Source: Veillonella denticariosi JCM 15641 (GTDB taxonomy: Bacteria > Bacillota > Negativicutes > Veillonellales > Veillonellaceae). Taken from it: a stretch of DNA of 64,000 nt. The stretch's first letter is position 1. Every line of letters starts with the position of its first letter. The notes below the pieces were generated by a model. It was not told the DNA's origin, did no database searches, and saw only the letters and a program-made list of their open reading frames with translations. Location of the stretch: positions 186,001 to 250,000 of the forward strand of contig NZ_PPDB01000003.1 of NCBI RefSeq assembly GCF_002959855.1, written 5' to 3'. Made by a program: the position numbers and the translations under genes. Positions 29,001 through 38,530 of the stretch are shown in pieces.

Positions 29001-29552
29001 TATGTGAAAGCTTTCATCATCGACGCGATTAATAAAGCGCAAGCTAATGGTACGGACGTATCGAAGCATACATATGTGATTCGAGATGCTAAAACAGGTG
29101 CTATTAAAGATATCAACTGGGAGGCTTACAATCGTTTTGTAAGTCGCTCGAAAGCGCCGGGTGCATTCGACTCACGTAGTAACGACTCCGGTGAAAATAA
29201 CCTCTTCGGTACAAGTACAAGCGATAATAATCACTTTACGATTACCGCCGCTCTGCACGATACGACATCCAACCAGGATGTATATGTAGAAAACGCAAAA
29301 ATTGTTACCATGATGAACCCGATGAATTATCTCGGTTCACCGGCGGCAACAAATGCGCGTTACTATCGTATCCGATACGGTACAGCGGATAGTAACACAT
29401 CCATGGCGATTCCGTTAATCGTCGGCACCCGTGCACAAAACCTCGGATACAGGGTAGACATGGCGACGCCGTTCAACGTGGATCACTCCGGTGACTATGA
29501 CCTGGAGGAACTGTTCAATTGGATGGATTCGATTGTGAAAAACGGTCGTTAA
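26007..29552 (+). CDS. Secreted coiled-coil protein with a C-terminal tannase-type hydrolase domain
   Basis: A 1181-residue exported protein. Residues 1-26 are a signal peptide ending AHA. Residues 27-190 are Ala/Thr/Gln-rich, and about 195-655 are a long charged coiled coil of repeats such as AEAQRQAALKAEQERIAAQQ. About 700-1181 form an alpha/beta hydrolase like subtype B bacterial tannase. The proposed triad is Ser860 (GTSAGG), Asp1128 (GTADSNTS) and His1160 (DHSGDYDLEELF). The Asp-His spacing of 32 equals that of the Lactobacillus plantarum tannase. It would cleave gallate or related esters outside the cell. No anchor domain is seen; the coiled coil may span the periplasm. Confidence 0.8.
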   Translation: MKSTKNQKVTAALLAATALGGVAHAAPSLNMSDLVGTKSTAESKTTTPAAATTSAAAAAQQTTAPSATQPMAASAQSEMQQGQSSTPTASQANASRNTIDVTAIAQPVATVQKPQYTVDKNTHTVMEPTLAMHSLMNVQRQTEQSVVEKQVDGKPELQKTQIQRAPVVQQEPSTAPLPIARTTTTKSVVAKQKLTIRDIQRAERERLEKEALEQAALEAQQQQLEEQKRAAKVAEAQRQAALKAEQDRIAAQQAEHSRIAEEQRVAAEQERLRIQEEQRRMAEQKYISAQQAEAQRQAALKAQQEQLTAQQAEAQRQAAIKAEQEHIAAQQAEAQQQAALKAQQEQLAAQQAEAQRQAAIKAEQERIAAQQAEQERLAAQQRAAAAEKAKAEREAALKAQQEQLAAQQAEAQRQAALKAEQERIAAQQAEAQRQAALKAQQEQLAAQQAEAQRQAALKAEQERIAAQQAEQERLAAQQRAAAAEKAKTEREAAIKAEQERIAAYQAEAQRQAALKAEQERIAAQQAEAQRQAALKAEQERIAAQQAEAQRQAALKAEQERIAAQQAEAQRQAALKAEQERIAAEKTKTEQERLAAEEAEKAKAAAAEKTKTEEAEKAKAAAAEKAKTEEAQKAKTAENAKAEDTQKAKVEEPKTAENNTLPQSYVESRSKASTKGSAITDEKNILSQPMDPPLQADTSAKINLTFDAKNYETMTGTVDNKTITYRAFEYIPYVSNPIDIDQQYLNIYVPEEYFNNGTINGYTTQTAPIFMPNSVGGYMPSQPMVPKAENGKPNSALYALSRGYVVASPATRGRTNKASDGNYIGKAPAVIVDLQAATAYLHANDAAMPGNANRIITNGTSAGGAVSLLQGAAGNNVDFQPYLQALGAATAPTDVYASSAYAPITNLDAADMAYEWSYNGITSFDKVSIGQGELPQANVSGNAAPPKRTTQRVTLNTDDVAYSNLLKEHFPDYVNNLQLRDSIGRVLRLDKNGDGSFKAYVKAFIIDAINKAQANGTDVSKHTYVIRDAKTGAIKDINWEAYNRFVSRSKAPGAFDSRSNDSGENNLFGTSTSDNNHFTITAALHDTTSNQDVYVENAKIVTMMNPMNYLGSPAATNARYYRIRYGTADSNTSMAIPLIVGTRAQNLGYRVDMATPFNVDHSGDYDLEELFNWMDSIVKNGR

Positions 29553-29597
29553 CGAATCGCTGATCAAGCAATTATATAGTACATGAACGTACATAAA

Positions 29598-29626
29598 GAA
29601 AGGACCTCCCTACGGAGGTCCTTTTC
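29598..29626 (+). terminator. Terminator of the tannase-like gene
   Basis: Arms GAAAGGACCTCC and GGAGGTCCTTTTC form a perfect GC-rich stem followed by T residues. Confidence 0.9.
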
Positions 29627-29761
29627 TTTCACTCACCAGTTTTTACAAGCACTCAACGCATTGTAAAAATATATAAGTCTCGGGATATTATATTTTTCAG
29701 AAATTATACGTTTATACTTTCAAATTATTACGTTACCGGAAATATTATACGTCCGAGACCA

Positions 29762-30697
29762 TTATGCTTCCGGGAACAAAGGTGTCGACAAATAGCGTTC
29801 CCCTGTATCAGGAAGGATCACCACGATGTTTTTACCTTTATTTTCCGGACGTTTGGCCAACTCTTGAGCCGCCCATAATGCAGCACCGGAGGAAATGCCA
29901 ACCAATACGCCTTCGGTATGGCCAAACGCTTGAGCCGTTTTGAATGCATCATCATTCGCAACCTGAATAACTTCATCGTATATATGAGTATCCAATATGT
30001 CCGGAATGAAACCGGCGCCTAAGCCCTGAATTTTATGAGGGCCCGGTTTACCATTCGATAACACCGCGGAATCAGCCGGCTCTACGGCGACCACCTTGAC
30101 GCCCGGGTTCTGTTCTTTCAAATAACGCCCCGCACCGGTCAATGTACCGCCTGTACCGACACCGGCTACATAGATATCGACAGCACCGTCTGTGTCCTGC
30201 CAAATTTCAGGACCCGTAGTTTTATAATGAACTGCAGGATTCGCCTGATTTACGAATTGACCCGCTTCAATCGCCCCCGCCGTAGCAGTTACGATTTCTT
30301 TAGCCTTAGCAATGGCGCCCTTCATGCCGAGTGATCCATCGGTCAATACCAGTTGAGCCCCATAGCCGAGCATCAATTTACGACGTTCAATGGACATTGT
30401 TTCCGGCATTACAATGACTACCTTATAGCCTAATGCGGCACCTACGGCGGATAAGCCTATACCGGTATTGCCGGATGTAGCCTCTACAATTGTACCGCCC
30501 GGCTGTAATTCACCGGACTCTACAGCCGCCTGAATAATAGCCGCCGCGATACGGTCTTTCACGGAGCCGCCGGGATTAAAATATTCCAGCTTGGCAAAAA
30601 TGTTAGACTCCGCCCCGACTGTTTTACCAAAGCGCGTAGCCGCTAGCAACGGCGTTTTACCGATTAATTCTACAAAAGATTTTGCGATATTAGACAT
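29762..30697 (-). CDS. cysK: Cysteine synthase (O-acetylserine thiol-lyase)
   Basis: A PLP enzyme that forms cysteine from O-acetylserine and sulfide. The start at 30697 is chosen because AAGGAG lies eight bases before it (an in-frame GTG nine bases upstream overlaps that site), giving 311 residues. The PLP lysine is Lys47 in NPGGSVKDR. The phosphate-binding loop is SGNTG and the C-terminal SSGAA motif is present. It lies 99 bases downstream of an Rrf2 regulator on the same strand, a pairing that in Bacillus forms the CymR-CysK sensor of cysteine status. Confidence 0.95.
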   Translation of the reverse strand: MSNIAKSFVELIGKTPLLAATRFGKTVGAESNIFAKLEYFNPGGSVKDRIAAAIIQAAVESGELQPGGTIVEATSGNTGIGLSAVGAALGYKVVIVMPETMSIERRKLMLGYGAQLVLTDGSLGMKGAIAKAKEIVTATAGAIEAGQFVNQANPAVHYKTTGPEIWQDTDGAVDIYVAGVGTGGTLTGAGRYLKEQNPGVKVVAVEPADSAVLSNGKPGPHKIQGLGAGFIPDILDTHIYDEVIQVANDDAFKTAQAFGHTEGVLVGISSGAALWAAQELAKRPENKGKNIVVILPDTGERYLSTPLFPEA

Positions 30698-30796
30698 AGT
30701 AATCACTCCTTATCTGACGCTATGAACTATGTAACCATACTGGTCATGTTACGAAATATTACGAAATATTATGAATTTAAATTAGAACTTTCTAAG

Positions 30797-31246
30797 CTAA
30801 ATAGAGCCATCCCAGTTATCGTATTTAGTATCGAGTTTAGCGTAAGTCCCATCAATTACATCTTGAAGCGTTACACTGCCCAAATAATCGTGAATGTAGT
30901 TTTGCAACCCGGCCCAGAATCCAACGGTCCGCTCATTGATAACAGCATCGGTAGAAACCCCTTCATCAAGAGTGGAGATAATCGCCATGGATTCCTCTGT
31001 GGCGAGTAGAATCTCGATTATGGTGTACTCCTCCGGGGCTTTGGATAGTCGATAACCGCCGTATTTCCCACGAATACTATCCACTAAATCAGCCGCCACT
31101 AATCGGGCTACAATGCCTTCCAGATATTTCTCGGATATGCCTTGACGCTCTGCAACGGATCGTAAGGACACGGGCTTCTCCTGCCCCTGCTCCGCCAAAT
31201 CGATGAGTACCATCAACGCATATCGGCCTTTTGTGGAAATTCTCAT
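30797..31246 (-). CDS. Rrf2-family regulator, CymR-like
   Basis: A 149-residue winged-helix repressor (MRISTKGRYALMVLIDLAEQ, then the helix-turn-helix SLRSVAERQGISEKYLEGI). It lacks the three clustered cysteines of IscR, so it is not a Fe-S sensor of that type. Lying directly upstream of cysK, it is most like CymR, the master repressor of sulfur-amino-acid genes, which works in complex with CysK. The promoter region has inverted GGAATT half-sites, as expected for autoregulation. Confidence 0.8.
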   Translation of the reverse strand: MRISTKGRYALMVLIDLAEQGQEKPVSLRSVAERQGISEKYLEGIVARLVAADLVDSIRGKYGGYRLSKAPEEYTIIEILLATEESMAIISTLDEGVSTDAVINERTVGFWAGLQNYIHDYLGSVTLQDVIDGTYAKLDTKYDNWDGSI

Positions 31247-31298
31247 ATATTTTGCCTTTCTTTGTAAAAGCCAAGACGCTCTAATATATTTAAAATGT

Positions 31299-31343
31299 AA
31301 TTCCTATCTACACTTTTAAAAACCTTGTATATTACTAGGAATT
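31299..31343 (-). promoter_or_regulatory. Candidate CymR-type operator in the Rrf2-cysK promoter
   Basis: An inverted pair AATTCCTA (31299-31306) and TAGGAATT (31336-31343) flanks an AT-rich promoter region upstream of the Rrf2 gene. GGAATT is part of the CymR consensus known in Bacillus. The operator call is inference. Confidence 0.4.
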
Positions 31344-31393
31344 AATTTTATTATAAAATAACTGAATAAAAATTGCAAGAACTTATATAACAC

Positions 31394-31423
31394 AAAAGGA
31401 CCGACCCGAAGGCCAGTCCTTTT
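31394..31423 (-). terminator. Terminator downstream of the peroxiredoxin gene
   Basis: Arms AAAAGGAC (31394-31401) and GTCCTTTT (31416-31423) form a stem lying between the peroxiredoxin gene and the Rrf2 gene on the minus strand. The 160 bases between it and the peroxiredoxin stop hold no convincing gene. Confidence 0.65.
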
Positions 31424-31583
31424 GCGTATAGTTTGTAGTTTGTTATATGAGGTTTACCATGATGAATTGGAGAGGGTTCATCAGGTTATTGGGACTTACC
31501 GGAATCGATAGGGATACGATCCGCGCCCGTAATATCATTTGAGGAGTTGTCTAAATGGTCTAGATAAAAGGTATATGAGGTAA

Positions 31584-32147
31584 TTAAATTTTACCTACAA
31601 GATCAAGACCCGGTTTTAACGTTTCTTTACCCGGTTTCCAACGTGCTGGACACACTTGGTCACCATGTTTAGCTACGAATTGAGCCGCTTGTACTTTACG
31701 TACCAATTCTTCAGCGGAACGGCCGATACCCATGTCATGGATTTCAGCAGTACGGATGATACCTTCCGGATCCACAACGAATGTACCGCGATACGCCATA
31801 GCGGATTCAGGATCAAATACATCAAAGAAATCAGCTAATTCATGTTTCTTATCAGCCAACATGTAATACTCGATTTTATTGATGCTTGGAGAAGCATCGG
31901 ACCATGCTTTGTGAACGAATTCGGAGTCAGTGGATACGGAGTATACTTCGCAACCCAATTCTTTCAATTCCGCATAGGAGTCTTGTACGTCTTCCAATTC
32001 AGTTGGACAAACAAATGTAAAGTCCGCTGGATAAAATACGAATACAGACCATTTACCCAATACATCTGCAGTGCTTACCTTTACCAATTCAGGTTTTTTG
32101 AAAGCATCAAGTGTAAACTCAGGAAGTTTTTTACCGATAATAGACAT
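31584..32147 (-). CDS. ahpC: Peroxiredoxin (AhpC type)
   Basis: Reduces hydrogen peroxide and organic peroxides in the cytoplasm. It has 187 residues, a peroxidatic Cys47 in FTFVCPTE and a resolving Cys166 in DQVCPARWKPG, so it is a typical 2-Cys enzyme. A very strong AAGGAGGA site precedes the start. No ahpF reductase gene is adjacent, so its electron donor must be encoded elsewhere. No clear PerR box was found upstream. Confidence 0.94.
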   Translation of the reverse strand: MSIIGKKLPEFTLDAFKKPELVKVSTADVLGKWSVFVFYPADFTFVCPTELEDVQDSYAELKELGCEVYSVSTDSEFVHKAWSDASPSINKIEYYMLADKKHELADFFDVFDPESAMAYRGTFVVDPEGIIRTAEIHDMGIGRSAEELVRKVQAAQFVAKHGDQVCPARWKPGKETLKPGLDLVGKI

Positions 32148-32318
32148 GATGTCCTCCTTGTATAAATTCCATTTTTAGTTAACATATTTACATTGATGTA
32201 CTTATCATCAAATCTATATCTATCTTTGTCTATATAATAACAAAAATCATTTAATATTGCAAGCATTATTTTTAAATTTATCGATATATTTTTCTGTAAC
32301 AGTTTTGACCGCCAAAAA

Positions 32319-32353
32319 GAAGGCAGATGCTCATTTCTGAGCATCTGCCTTCT
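32319..32353 (-). terminator. Terminator of the argS-pyrG operon
   Basis: Perfect 16-base arms AGAAGGCAGATGCTCA (32319-32334) and their complement (32338-32353) have A and T runs on both sides, so the stem can terminate on either strand. Confidence 0.92.
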
Positions 32354-32367
32354 TTTTCTTATCATTA

Positions 32368-33990
<1,623 letters not shown>

Positions 33991-33993
33991 CTA

Positions 33994-35727
33994 TTACATT
34001 TTTTCCGGAGCGGAAATACCTAAAATCCCCAAGCCTTGACGAAGAACGAGGGCAATCGCCGTAATGAGTCCAAGACGAGCTTGTTGTAATGCCGGATCAA
34101 CGCCAATAATACGCCCTTGACGATAGAACGAATGGAACATGCTCGCCAAATCATAAAGATAACGGGCAATGCGATGCGGTGCACGATGTGCCGCCGATTG
34201 TACAACCTCTTCCGGATATTCAGCTAACTTTTTAATTAACTCTAATTCCATTTCACTTGTAAGCGTTGTGAAATCAGTTTGATTATAATCACCAAATGCA
34301 ATACCGGCTTCACGCACCTGATTATAAATGCTGTGAATACGCGCATGAGCATATTGGATATAATACACAGGATTATCATTGCTGCGAGATTTCGCCAAGT
34401 TAATATCGAAATCGAGTTGGCTATCGAGAGAACGCATCAAGAAGAAATAACGAGATGCATCGACACCGACCTCGTCAATCAATTCATCCAATGTAACGCT
34501 GTCGCCGCTGCGTTTGGAGAGCTTTACGAGTTCCCCGTCACGATATAAGGCAACCATCTGTAACAACAGAATCGTCAATTTATCAGGATCAAAATCAAAA
34601 GCGGCCATAGCCGCTTTCACACGAGCCACATAGCCATGATGATCGGCACCCCATATATTAATCATCTCATTAAAACCGCGCTCGTATTTATTACGATGAT
34701 ATGCGATATCCGCCGCCAAATACGTAGGAACGCCGTTATCACGAATAACCACGCGGTCCTTATCATCACCATAATCCGTGGATTTCAACCATAAAGCGCC
34801 ATCCTGTTCATAAATAGCGCCGAGATTTTTTAACTGGTCTACAGCATATTGAATTTCATTAGTTTCATGCAAGGTGCGTTCACTGAACCAATTATCGAAG
34901 GTTACGCGGAAATCTTTCAACGTCGCTTCTAAGCGGGCCAATTTTTCTTTGAGCCCCGCCTCTTTGAACAACGCAATACGATCGGCCTCACTCATCGCAT
35001 TTAACGTATCATAGCCCTCTCTATCGGCAATAGCCTTCGCCGTTTCAATAATATCGGGACCACGATAACCGTTTTCAGGGAACACGAGCGCCCCTTCCGG
35101 AACGTCGAACTCCGGCATAGAGCCGTCTTCATTGCGCTTAGGCGGGAACAGCAAGGTAGCCCCCTGCAGCTCTTGAAAGCGATATTCAATGGAAATCGCC
35201 ATATTATCGATCTGATTACCCGCATCATTGATATAGTACTCAGACTGCACATTATAACCGGCCGCACGCAACAGATTAACCAAAGCACTGCCATATGCCG
35301 CACCGCGACCATGACCTACGTGCAACGGGCCTGTCGGATTCGCACTCACATATTCCACCTGAATTGTATCTCGTGCGCGTAAAGGCTGCATACCATACGT
35401 TTCGCCCGCATTCAAGATGGCTTTCAACGTATCGTATACCATATCGGATTTCAAGAAAAAGTTGATGAACCCTGCCCCGGCCACCTCTGCACGATCGAGC
35501 CAGTCAAAATTCATATGGCTAATCAAAGCCTCCGCAATAGCACGGGGGTTTTGACGAGCGACGCGCGCCGATTGCATGGCGATATTGGTGGAAAAATCAC
35601 CGAACTCTTTTTGAGGTGGCACTTCGAGAACGATTTCCGGATAATCTCCGGCCGGTAGTGCACCGCTGTCAATCGTATCTTGTAACGCCTGCTCAATCCC
35701 CGATTTCAGGATTTCCTTCATGTCCAT
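33994..35727 (-). CDS. argS: Arginyl-tRNA synthetase
   Basis: Charges tRNA-Arg. It has 577 residues, class I signatures ANPTGPLHVGHGRG (HIGH region) and KLSKRSGD (KMSKS-like), and a C-terminal DALR anticodon-binding domain. The start at 35727 lies inside the end of the DUF1934 gene (35-base overlap) and has a GGGAGG site; an ATG at 35721 is also possible. Confidence 0.97.
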   Translation of the reverse strand: MDMKEILKSGIEQALQDTIDSGALPAGDYPEIVLEVPPQKEFGDFSTNIAMQSARVARQNPRAIAEALISHMNFDWLDRAEVAGAGFINFFLKSDMVYDTLKAILNAGETYGMQPLRARDTIQVEYVSANPTGPLHVGHGRGAAYGSALVNLLRAAGYNVQSEYYINDAGNQIDNMAISIEYRFQELQGATLLFPPKRNEDGSMPEFDVPEGALVFPENGYRGPDIIETAKAIADREGYDTLNAMSEADRIALFKEAGLKEKLARLEATLKDFRVTFDNWFSERTLHETNEIQYAVDQLKNLGAIYEQDGALWLKSTDYGDDKDRVVIRDNGVPTYLAADIAYHRNKYERGFNEMINIWGADHHGYVARVKAAMAAFDFDPDKLTILLLQMVALYRDGELVKLSKRSGDSVTLDELIDEVGVDASRYFFLMRSLDSQLDFDINLAKSRSNDNPVYYIQYAHARIHSIYNQVREAGIAFGDYNQTDFTTLTSEMELELIKKLAEYPEEVVQSAAHRAPHRIARYLYDLASMFHSFYRQGRIIGVDPALQQARLGLITAIALVLRQGLGILGISAPEKM

Positions 35728-36151
35728 GCTCTGTATCCTCCCGCACGTCTATATCTAACTGATTATAAAACTGCCATTCACCTTCAACGGAAATATCATA
35801 GCCAAGATGAACATGACCGCTGCCATCGTGAAAGTCCACTGTTAATTCATGGGTGTTAACAGCCATATGCAGATCACCATATGGCGTTTCATAAATAGAT
35901 TCTCGCTCTTCACCACGAATGTATTCATGACGCATATTCACCGCTCCCGTTCTAAGGAGCACGATGGAGTCATCATAAATTTTAATCGTCGTCTTTACCC
36001 CGTCCATGCCGGTCACGCTTGATTCTTCATAACGTACATACTGTACATTACCCTTTTCGTGCCACGTACCGGGCGAGATCAATTCAACCACGGTATCCTT
36101 GCCATCCATATCTCGTTGTACGCTCTTTACGGACACCAGAACCCGCTTCAT
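35693..36151 (-). CDS. DUF1934 (YwiB-like) beta-barrel protein
   Basis: A 152-residue cytoplasmic protein matching the DUF1934 family (MKRVLVSVKSVQRD at the start; GDLHMAVNTHELTVDF in the core), a calycin-like barrel of unknown function. Its end overlaps argS by 35 bases, and an association of this family with argS is common in Firmicutes, suggesting coupled expression. Confidence 0.85.
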   Translation of the reverse strand: MKRVLVSVKSVQRDMDGKDTVVELISPGTWHEKGNVQYVRYEESSVTGMDGVKTTIKIYDDSIVLLRTGAVNMRHEYIRGEERESIYETPYGDLHMAVNTHELTVDFHDGSGHVHLGYDISVEGEWQFYNQLDIDVREDTEHGHEGNPEIGD

Positions 36152-36203
36152 ATCTCAACCTCCAAGGTGGTAATTAACTAATATATTATATCATAACTAC
36201 AGA

Positions 36204-36467
36204 TTAATTTGTATCTTTTAAGAGTCTCAACTTCTGCGTCTTCGACATCCGTTTAATGGCGTATTCCCTACGTTGTGCCGCCCGTTTCTCGTGAAAGCTT
36301 TCCGCATACACCAACTGTACAGGACGACGTCCACGGGTATACTTCGCACCGCCCGGAACGATGCCGTTATGCGCCTCCATACGATGTTTTAAATCCGACG
36401 TCCATCCGCAATACAAGGAGTCATCCACACATTTCACGATATACGCAAAATGTAAACCCGACCCCAT
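36204..36467 (-). CDS. GIY-YIG domain protein (YhbQ/UPF0213 type)
   Basis: A small predicted nuclease-fold protein: FAYIVKCVDDSLYCGWTSDL holds the GIY-YIG variant and RMEAHN the conserved Arg. From the ATG at 36467 (GGGGAG upstream) it has 87 residues, the usual size of this family. The frame stays open to 36587, overlapping the end of the cyclophilin gene, but those 40 extra residues show no family match. Its role is unknown and may involve DNA repair. It lies between the ppi gene and DUF1934 in the operon. Confidence 0.8.
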   Translation of the reverse strand: MGSGLHFAYIVKCVDDSLYCGWTSDLKHRMEAHNGIVPGGAKYTRGRRPVQLVYAESFHEKRAAQRREYAIKRMSKTQKLRLLKDTN

Positions 36468-36564
36468 CAAACTCTCCCCGGACAGCAGAGCCTCACAATC
36501 AACGACGTCGCCGCAGGTCGAAATGCATTCCGATTTCTCATCATCAACCGCGGACCGAAGCTTC

Positions 36565-37209
36565 TCACTTGCCATTCTTTGCATCATCAGTAATCGGTTC
36601 CAAGGAGATGGAGTTGATTACCACCGGTTGTACCGGTTTATCTTTACCGTCCGTTTTAACCTTACCGATTTTTTCCACTACGTCCATGCCTTGCACAACA
36701 GTGCCGAAAATGGTGTGCTTATTATCAAGCCAATCCGTAGGTCCTAACGTGATAAAGAACTGAGAACCGCCCGTGTTCGGGCCTCTGTTAGCCATGGCGA
36801 GAACGCCCATTTTATTGAAGTGCAAATCGTTGGAAAACTCATCAGGAATCGTATATCCTGGGCCACCTGCACCGGTACCCTCAGGATCGCCGCCCTGAAT
36901 CATAAAGCCTTCGATAACGCGATGAAATGTAACGCCGTTATAAAAGCCCTTCTTCACGAGATAGTCGAAATTCTTTACCGTAATCGGCGCCTTAGAGCCT
37001 AACAGACGGACCTTAAACTGTCCGTAATTCGTATCAAACACGGCATATTCATCGGCAATCGGCGTATTGCTGAAATTCGGCATTTTTACGGTATCGGCCT
37101 GCACTGTATTTCCTTGGGGCTGACTTGTCCCGCTCTGACTACCACAAGCGGTAGTACCCAATACGGCAATTCCCAACATGGCGCATAATGCCAAACGTTT
37201 CCAGTTCAT
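36565..37209 (-). CDS. Lipoprotein cyclophilin-type peptidyl-prolyl isomerase
   Basis: Speeds proline isomerisation of exported proteins. The start at 37209 has AAAAGGAGA upstream and gives 214 residues with a lipoprotein signal (LGTTAC then G), so it is tethered outside the inner membrane. The cyclophilin domain has FHRVIEGFMIQGGDP and MANRGPNTGGSQFFI. It begins the minus-strand run of genes ending with pyrG. Confidence 0.92.
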   Translation of the reverse strand: MNWKRLALCAMLGIAVLGTTACGSQSGTSQPQGNTVQADTVKMPNFSNTPIADEYAVFDTNYGQFKVRLLGSKAPITVKNFDYLVKKGFYNGVTFHRVIEGFMIQGGDPEGTGAGGPGYTIPDEFSNDLHFNKMGVLAMANRGPNTGGSQFFITLGPTDWLDNKHTIFGTVVQGMDVVEKIGKVKTDGKDKPVQPVVINSISLEPITDDAKNGK

Positions 37210-37295
37210 AGCGTCTCCTTTTGCATTAAACCGTCGCACAACATGCAACCAGTTCTTTTATACTAAAATTTATTATAAATCGATGTTCACATAGA

Positions 37296-37326
37296 AAAGC
37301 CGCTCAACCCGTGAGCGGCTCTTTTT
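37296..37326. terminator. Bidirectional terminator after the HAD gene
   Basis: AGCCGCTCA and TGAGCGGCT form a perfect stem with A and T runs on either side. Confidence 0.88.
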
Positions 37327-37440
37327 TAGTATATCATGTTTTCAGGAAAAAATGGTTTAAATAAATATTAAATTTATCGTTTTGCTAAATCCGTATAGAC
37401 CATTGCATTTTTCGCCTATCCAGCAATTTACTTCAAATTA

Positions 37441-38217
37441 TCAGTCAATCCATTTAAAATGCTTGCACGCGTTATAAATCCCGTCCTTATCACAATCCGT
37501 AGTAATGTAATCAGCCTTTTCTTTCAACTCCGGTCGTGCATTTCCCATAGCGATATTAAGCCATTCAGGTCTAAACATGGACAAATCATTATAACCGTCA
37601 CCAAACACGACAGCCTGGTTCGGCTTCATGCCGAAATAATCAAGCATTTTACGAATCCCTAATGCCTTTTCCATCGGCTCGTAAAGAACACAGCCGTCGC
37701 CGTAGCGAATGAGCTTATGCGTCATATGCTCAATGTCCTTCGCCTCTTCTTCGCCTTCTTTAAAAAACACGTAAATCTTATAAAATTCATCTACACTGTG
37801 GAAATCAAAATCAGGATCCACCGTCGTTTTAAATACATCCCAGTCGGGATGCCAATCGAGGATTTCCTTATAGGGCGTAATACGTCCTAATTTATTACGG
37901 TCCGTAACAGCCCAGGGAATATGGTGAGATTCCAAATATTCCAAATACTTGACACATGCCTCACGGTCCATACCGATCATGGATACAAGTTCATTATTTA
38001 CGGTAATGCTGTGACCGCCGTCCGCTACAAAATTAGTTAGTCCCGCCCTTTCCGCAAAGCGTTTGGCATCTACCTGGATACGCCCCGTCGCCAATGCTAC
38101 CTGATGCCCGCGACGTTGAAGTTCATCTAAACAATATTGCGCACTGTCCGGTATATTGCCTTCCGGCCATACCGCCAACGTGTTATCGATATCGAAAAAG
38201 AAAAATTTCTGTTCCAC
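37441..38217 (-). CDS. HAD-superfamily (Cof-type) phosphatase
   Basis: A 258-residue cytoplasmic phosphatase. Motif I is FFDIDNTLAV, motif II TGR, and motif IV GDGYNDLSMF, with a Cof-type C2 cap in the middle. Substrates of this group are usually sugar or nucleotide phosphates and cannot be told from sequence. It lies eight bases after the DUF1653 gene on the same strand. Confidence 0.88.
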   Translation of the reverse strand: MEQKFFFFDIDNTLAVWPEGNIPDSAQYCLDELQRRGHQVALATGRIQVDAKRFAERAGLTNFVADGGHSITVNNELVSMIGMDREACVKYLEYLESHHIPWAVTDRNKLGRITPYKEILDWHPDWDVFKTTVDPDFDFHSVDEFYKIYVFFKEGEEEAKDIEHMTHKLIRYGDGCVLYEPMEKALGIRKMLDYFGMKPNQAVVFGDGYNDLSMFRPEWLNIAMGNARPELKEKADYITTDCDKDGIYNACKHFKWID

Positions 38218-38225
38218 AGGCCCTC

Positions 38226-38462
38226 CTAATCACGTCCGCTCATCAATTTAAAGCGTTCCCGCTGCTCCACTTCAGGATATTTTTCACGGTCCACATCACT
38301 CAAAAACATCTCAAGGGGACGCACATACATATCTCGTTCATCATACAGTTTCTGATATACTACAAGCTTTTCACCCGTTTCAGAATGCGTTGCCACATCC
38401 AGCACATAGTAATACATGCCCTTAAAATGTCGATATAAACCGCCTTTTACAATATCTCTCAT
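38226..38462 (-). CDS. DUF1653 protein
   Basis: A 78-residue protein with the DUF1653 pattern (GGLYRHFKGMYYYVLDVA, then VVYQKLYDERDMYVRPLEMF). Two adjacent ATG codons follow a GAGG; the second (38462) has the better spacing. The function is unknown. It is cotranscribed with the HAD phosphatase. Confidence 0.85.
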   Translation of the reverse strand: MRDIVKGGLYRHFKGMYYYVLDVATHSETGEKLVVYQKLYDERDMYVRPLEMFLSDVDREKYPEVEQRERFKLMSGRD

Positions 38463-38530
38463 CATTAACCTCATTATTATATAGCAATATTATATAGCAT
38501 ATAGCAATGTGACAACTCAGCCTAAAATCA

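Noticed and set aside
29639-29669. TTTTACAA/TTGTAAAA palindrome between the tannase-like gene and cysK
   Set aside because: It could form a weak stem but has no T run on the exit side of either strand, so it is not called a terminator.
31460-31543. A 27-codon plus-strand frame with a GAGGT site between the peroxiredoxin and Rrf2 genes
   Set aside because: It is very short, has no recognisable features and lies between minus-strand genes. It is probably chance.
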